Assembly (NCBI GenBank): GCA_015501595.1
Contig: JADNRX010000210.1
Coordinates: forward strand, 31,233-95,232
DNA length: 64,000 nt
Reading direction: 5' to 3'
Source of the DNA: Hymenopellis radicata
Lineage: Eukaryota > Basidiomycota > Agaricomycetes > Agaricales > Physalacriaceae
Both the position numbers and the translations under genes were made by a program. The first letter of the stretch is position 1; every line of letters begins with the position of its first letter. Below, one piece after another: positions 60,226-64,000 of this stretch. The notes under the pieces are model-generated. The model searched no databases and was not told the DNA's origin. It worked only from the letters and a program-made list of their open reading frames with translations.

Positions 60226-62782
60226 AGATTCATCTTCTTCGATAAGTCTCCATGCTGTACCTCCACCAAAAAGTATGTTGTCAAATGGGAAGGCCTTCTG
60301 CGTATACGCTCTGTTCACTCGACGTGAACGATGACGGAAGCAAATGCAAATCCATCACGGAAGCAGCGCAAAGTTCGGCTTCTCGCCATGGGTCGTCGAA
60401 GCAGGTGGCTATACAGAGCAATTTCCAATTGGCTGCTTCTGCTGAACCTCGTCCTGTAACGACTTCGATACCTCGACATTGGCGGCGACACAGACACAGC
60501 ATGTTGCCGTCCCCTCCCCGCGCTCTGTGGCTAGGCTCCTCCTCTCCATCAAGCTATGGTCCCATTCCCTACGGGGTAAGCGTATCTTCCGCCGCCTATC
60601 TCGGCGGTTGCTACTTTAACTTACATTCCTGGGTCCCAGGCCAGCAGGTTCTTCCTCGAATGTATTAGATTCGGATCGACCAATTCGGATCGGTGAAGGC
60701 CACCACGTCTGTACGTGCGTAACGCTATACACGTCGCTCTTGTGCACTCATTCCCTGTGTTTCACTGCCTGAGTTCCGTTGACATCCGTAAGTGTTTTTG
60801 ACGTACAGGTGTTCAGACAATCGCTGGTCACCTTGTTCCACTGGGAAAGGAGTTTCAATGCGCTCTTTCTATGGCTTCCACGGTCAAATCACTTTAGCTC
60901 TCTTATTCTCTTGGAAAGTCCTTCAAGTTATGGTCTCACTTACATCTCTCGAATCTTGATTGACTCAAGCTGATACGGTGATCCAGTACTACGGGAAATC
61001 GCGTGAATTCTGCGCGTCAACGTCGGCTCTTTTAGAATTACTCACACGCCGGCGCTGTGCCCGCCTGGGAGTGATCGCCATGAAACTTTCTCACCACCGC
61101 GCGAACTCCCATCTTCTAGTAGTATATGCGGCAGATATTGTTGCTTCTAGATTCTAAACTGGTTTTGTCTCCGTTTGAGAGTCGAGGCCAGCATCCGAAG
61201 CGCATCTGTCCGGGGTGGCGTCCCGCTCGCATTAACCATTTCCAGCAGAAGCGGTGTGTTTCAGGAAAGGCTGTTATCTCTGTGCGCGCGCCGCGACGGT
61301 TTGACTTCACTGAAGAACTGATGGCTGGAACGGAAATTTGGAGGTCCAGGCGTCTGCGTCCCCATCATGAGAGTTGACAATCGGGCGATACCTTACTACT
61401 ACTAGAAAACTGACAGTGATGGTCAATCATTGTCAGTTGTGATCGAGGGTGTCCGGTTGGCGTCCGGCATCGCCCGTGCACCAAATTTGGGAGTCACGTA
61501 CCGATCCGTTCCACGACTGACGGTCGCCGCGAGCACCTTTCTCTTCTTCACCATGTCACAAAGTCCTCGGGACTCCACATTGGCGTCGCTACATTGTCGT
61601 CGCTACGATAAAGTTAGCTATCGGCCGCTGACCGAGTACCTCGCGCTTCGCGGGACAACATGATGCGGGAATTGTCTAGCATGGCGCGTCTCCAGGCCGC
61701 TCTGAACTCGGACGTGTCCACACTCGTGTCGTCGCGTCTTCCAGCCGCAGCTACGGTCTCGCCTAACATTAGGATCTCCACTCATCTGCTTCTCCCAGAA
61801 ACGCGTCGTGTTTCAAGGCTTTACCAACACAAATCCGAATTCTCGGATGGCGCCGGTTCCTAGGCTGTGGTGATGTCGTTTCGTAAGGCTAGAAGCTGCA
61901 TTCCATGGATTGGCGCAGCACGTTACTTAAACTACGCTTTAGGAGTGGAGAAGAAGTGAGTGGTCCAGTTAATTTTGCAGCTCGACACAGTTCCGCTCAC
62001 CAAGGTATCTACAGAGGGTAACAGACCGCAAGGGCTGTAAAATTGGATCGTCGTGGCTCGGCTTATGCTCGTAGCATCGTGGTCGGACCTAGCTTGCGGT
62101 CCATCAAGTATATATTGAATCCATTGATGCCGGAGCTCGATATCCATTTTGGTATACCACAGTGGCGTTTTTCTGTGAGTCACTTGGTTATTGCTCAAAA
62201 CCAAGACGACGGGCTCGGTCTCGATATCTTTGGAAATCCTCATGCTTAATGCAATGCGTGATTGCTCGGTATTCACTAAGAAATGCGTCGGGCACAAGTT
62301 GGATGTGTATGTATCTGTTCCGAATATTTAGGCTTCCACTTTCCCTGGTGCGTGACAATTGATTATGAGCTCACTGTAGGATTGAATGTATCGGATCAGA
62401 TGTCGAAAGACCTCATCCCACGTGTGATCTTACCAGTGATTAACGTCGACCTCCAACCTCAGGCTGTATGCGGATCCGGACTGGTATACGTATGCCCTCC
62501 TCGAGGCTTTCTGTAGCTGTACTTCCGCTACGCCCTGAAGTCTGTGACGCGCTGTCAAAGAGAGCTTGCTTGTATGGCATTGTAGCCACAGCCTTATCCC
62601 ATCCGTTCCTGAGGATTTAACTATGGGAAGTGGCGAATTTTGTTTCCATATCTACCAAAATCTCACGCTAACGTTCGCCGTTTTTTCAAGATTTACGGAA
62701 TAGATGTTGCCTATTTTTGCTGATCATCTTCAAGAATCCCACAGGCTGTTTTTTTTGCTTGCCCGCTTGAAAACGAACTGCG
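60226..62782. other. 2.5 kb between the BTB-like genes, no gene seen
   Basis: Numerous short frames overlap on both strands (the longest, 60252-60668 plus and 61932-62297 minus, are featureless). No repeat or RNA gene is obvious. Short stretches near 60720-60800 and 62560-62700 resemble flanks of the two BTB genes, so some of this may be old duplicated flank. Confidence 0.35.
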
Positions 62783-63525
62783 ATGCCACCGTCAGCCGCA
62801 GCCGACACGCAACAGCCTGAACAGCAGTATGTCCTTCTTCTGTCTCTTTCCTCACTGCCTTTAAGCGCCCTTTTATATCTAGAGGCAATGCTCAACCCTT
62901 GCTGGTCGATCTCGAAAAGCAGCGTCAGATGGCTTCACCCTCGTCCAGGGCGTTGATAGACGCGGCCATTGGAGAGGTTGCATGGAAAAGTTTTCTCAAC
63001 ACCTGTGGCCAATTGTGCGTCATACAAGATAACCTGCCCTTTCAACGTACTCATTATACCCTATAGATTATACAACAGTTTGAGGTGCGTTCAAAATTTG
63101 TAGGGTATCGCCGCTGTAACGCGCCTTGAAGAGGCGAACGCACTGCCTTCCAACTTCCGAAGGCCGACGTCGTCTTGAACGTATCCGGCCTCAAGCTCCC
63201 CGTCCATCGAGTAATCATCAATAGTGTTCGCGAGAACGTCGTCGACAAGGACATAAAGGAAATCCGCCTTTACGAAAATGTCCAGCTGTACAAGATATTC
63301 CACAAATATCTTTACACTGCCCGCAGAGCCGACGTACGCGACGCCCTCCTCTTGATCATCCAGCATGTCCCGGACAGCCGAGATAAAATCATGGCTGATT
63401 TCTTGCACTTGGTTGAGAGCTCGTGCGCGCGCGGTGGATGGCAGAGGCGGGAATTGATGGACATTTGGCTCCAAGTGCTTCGGGAGACTGCACGCCAGGG
63501 CGTCCACCGCGGCCTGGCGGTGTGA
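62783..63525 (+). CDS. BTB/POZ-like protein, copy 2
   Basis: Exon 1 (62783-62826) is MPPSAAADTQQPEQ and exon 2 (62883 on) QPLLVDLEKQRQMASPSSRA and IGEVAWKSFLNTCGQ. After two short introns near 63018 and 63085 the BTB core follows: LPKADVVLNVSGLKLPVHRV, IINSVRENVVDKDIKEIRLY, NVQLYKIFHKYLYTARRADV and LHLVESSCARGGWQRRELMD. It ends at 63525. The residue pattern D-V-V-L-x-V-x-G and V-H-R is the BTB strand and helix signature. The frame of the core is intact, unlike copy 1. The splice join just before the core is not certain. Confidence 0.65.
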
Positions 63526-64000
63526 ATTACTACTACTTGTTTTCTCTCTCTCTCCGGCATGACGTAGATGTCAACTTTTTTGCTGTGGTGTGTTTTCGTA
63601 CATAGGCTGTAGTATCTAGATCGGGCAGGCGCCTTTCCAAACGATTCTCGAAATCTGATTACATGTCAAAGGCTGCTGCCCATTGTATGCCGCAGGGACG
63701 CGAAGGGAGTTCTCAGTCACCTCTAGCTGAATGTTGGGTACCATATGGGGTTGACACCGTCGAAGGCAGGCCGAGAATAGATATACAGTTGCTGTTCAAT
63801 TTGCATAACTGGTGTCATGGTTCGTGGGAGAGGGTAATGTTGTATGAAATGTCGCGTCTTCGATGAATACAGTCTTTTCACCCGGAGGAACCGTACCATT
63901 CAATCGCGATTGCAATGGGCGACGTGATGTCCTTGCCATATGCGCTCTAATTGAATCCATCATCAGCACATCACGAAGATTTCACTCTAATGAACCACAA
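63526..64000. other. Window end, nothing recognised
   Basis: Short frames only. No repeat, RNA or gene start could be supported. Confidence 0.35.

Overview
This window is nuclear DNA from a filamentous basidiomycete, almost certainly an Agaricomycete (mushroom or wood-decay lineage). The genes carry many short introns of about 45-65 bp. The accessory content is typical of that group: a DUF6535 membrane protein, a HeLo-like/NACHT STAND protein, an F-box tandem pair, BTB/POZ paralogues, a DExxD/NSE-type sesquiterpene synthase with a dead tandem copy, and clustered Zn2Cys6 regulators. The housekeeping genes (CreC, BCKDH E1-beta, Dpb4, Stt4, APC15, glutaminyl cyclase, Trs23/TRAPPC4) read as clear fungal orthologues. 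There is no CRISPR, no operon and no convincing tRNA or rRNA.

Layout. 1-8.0 kb: gene-poor, with diverged tandem repeats, hairpins and no recognisable gene. 8.0-13.6 kb: CreC (-), BCKDH E1-beta (+), and a single-pass membrane SH3 protein (+). 14.2-19.9 kb: three paralogous Zn2Cys6 transcription factors (-) with an RTA1-type membrane protein (+) between the second and third. 20.7-24.4 kb: the 3' remnant of an Old Yellow Enzyme gene and an intact DUF6535 gene. 24.5-28.5 kb: Dpb4-like histone-fold gene A, a conserved fungal protein of unknown function, and a coiled-coil protein. 28.6-36.0 kb: the phosphatidylinositol 4-kinase STT4. 36.0-42.6 kb: an inserted block with a NACHT/STAND gene, flanked by two copies of the STT4 3' end. 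42.7-44.8 kb: APC15 and a second Dpb4-like gene (B). 44.9-51.0 kb: a tandemly duplicated F-box unit whose second spacer carries two inverted-repeat-bounded elements. 52-54.3 kb: glutaminyl cyclase and TRAPPC4, divergent. 55.2-58.2 kb: terpene synthase, its pseudogene copy, and an alpha/beta hydrolase. 58.2-64 kb: an inverted-repeat element and two BTB-like genes in otherwise empty DNA.

The most unusual signals are in gene structure. Both Dpb4-like paralogues can only be read in frame if a 7-nt microexon is included, and in both it is followed by a GC-AG intron. In STT4 the invariant kinase sequence HIDFGFLFDIGPGG can only be restored by a GC-AG intron, then an AT-AC intron, then an 8-nt microexon.

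Data quality matters here. Eight otherwise well-conserved genes are broken by single missing bases, mostly in short C/G runs and on both strands. Adding one base back at each site makes the summed exon lengths divisible by three. This looks more like homopolymer undercalling than gene decay. Coordinates of spliced genes are for the whole span from start to stop. Exon limits are my manual splice predictions and no database search was run.
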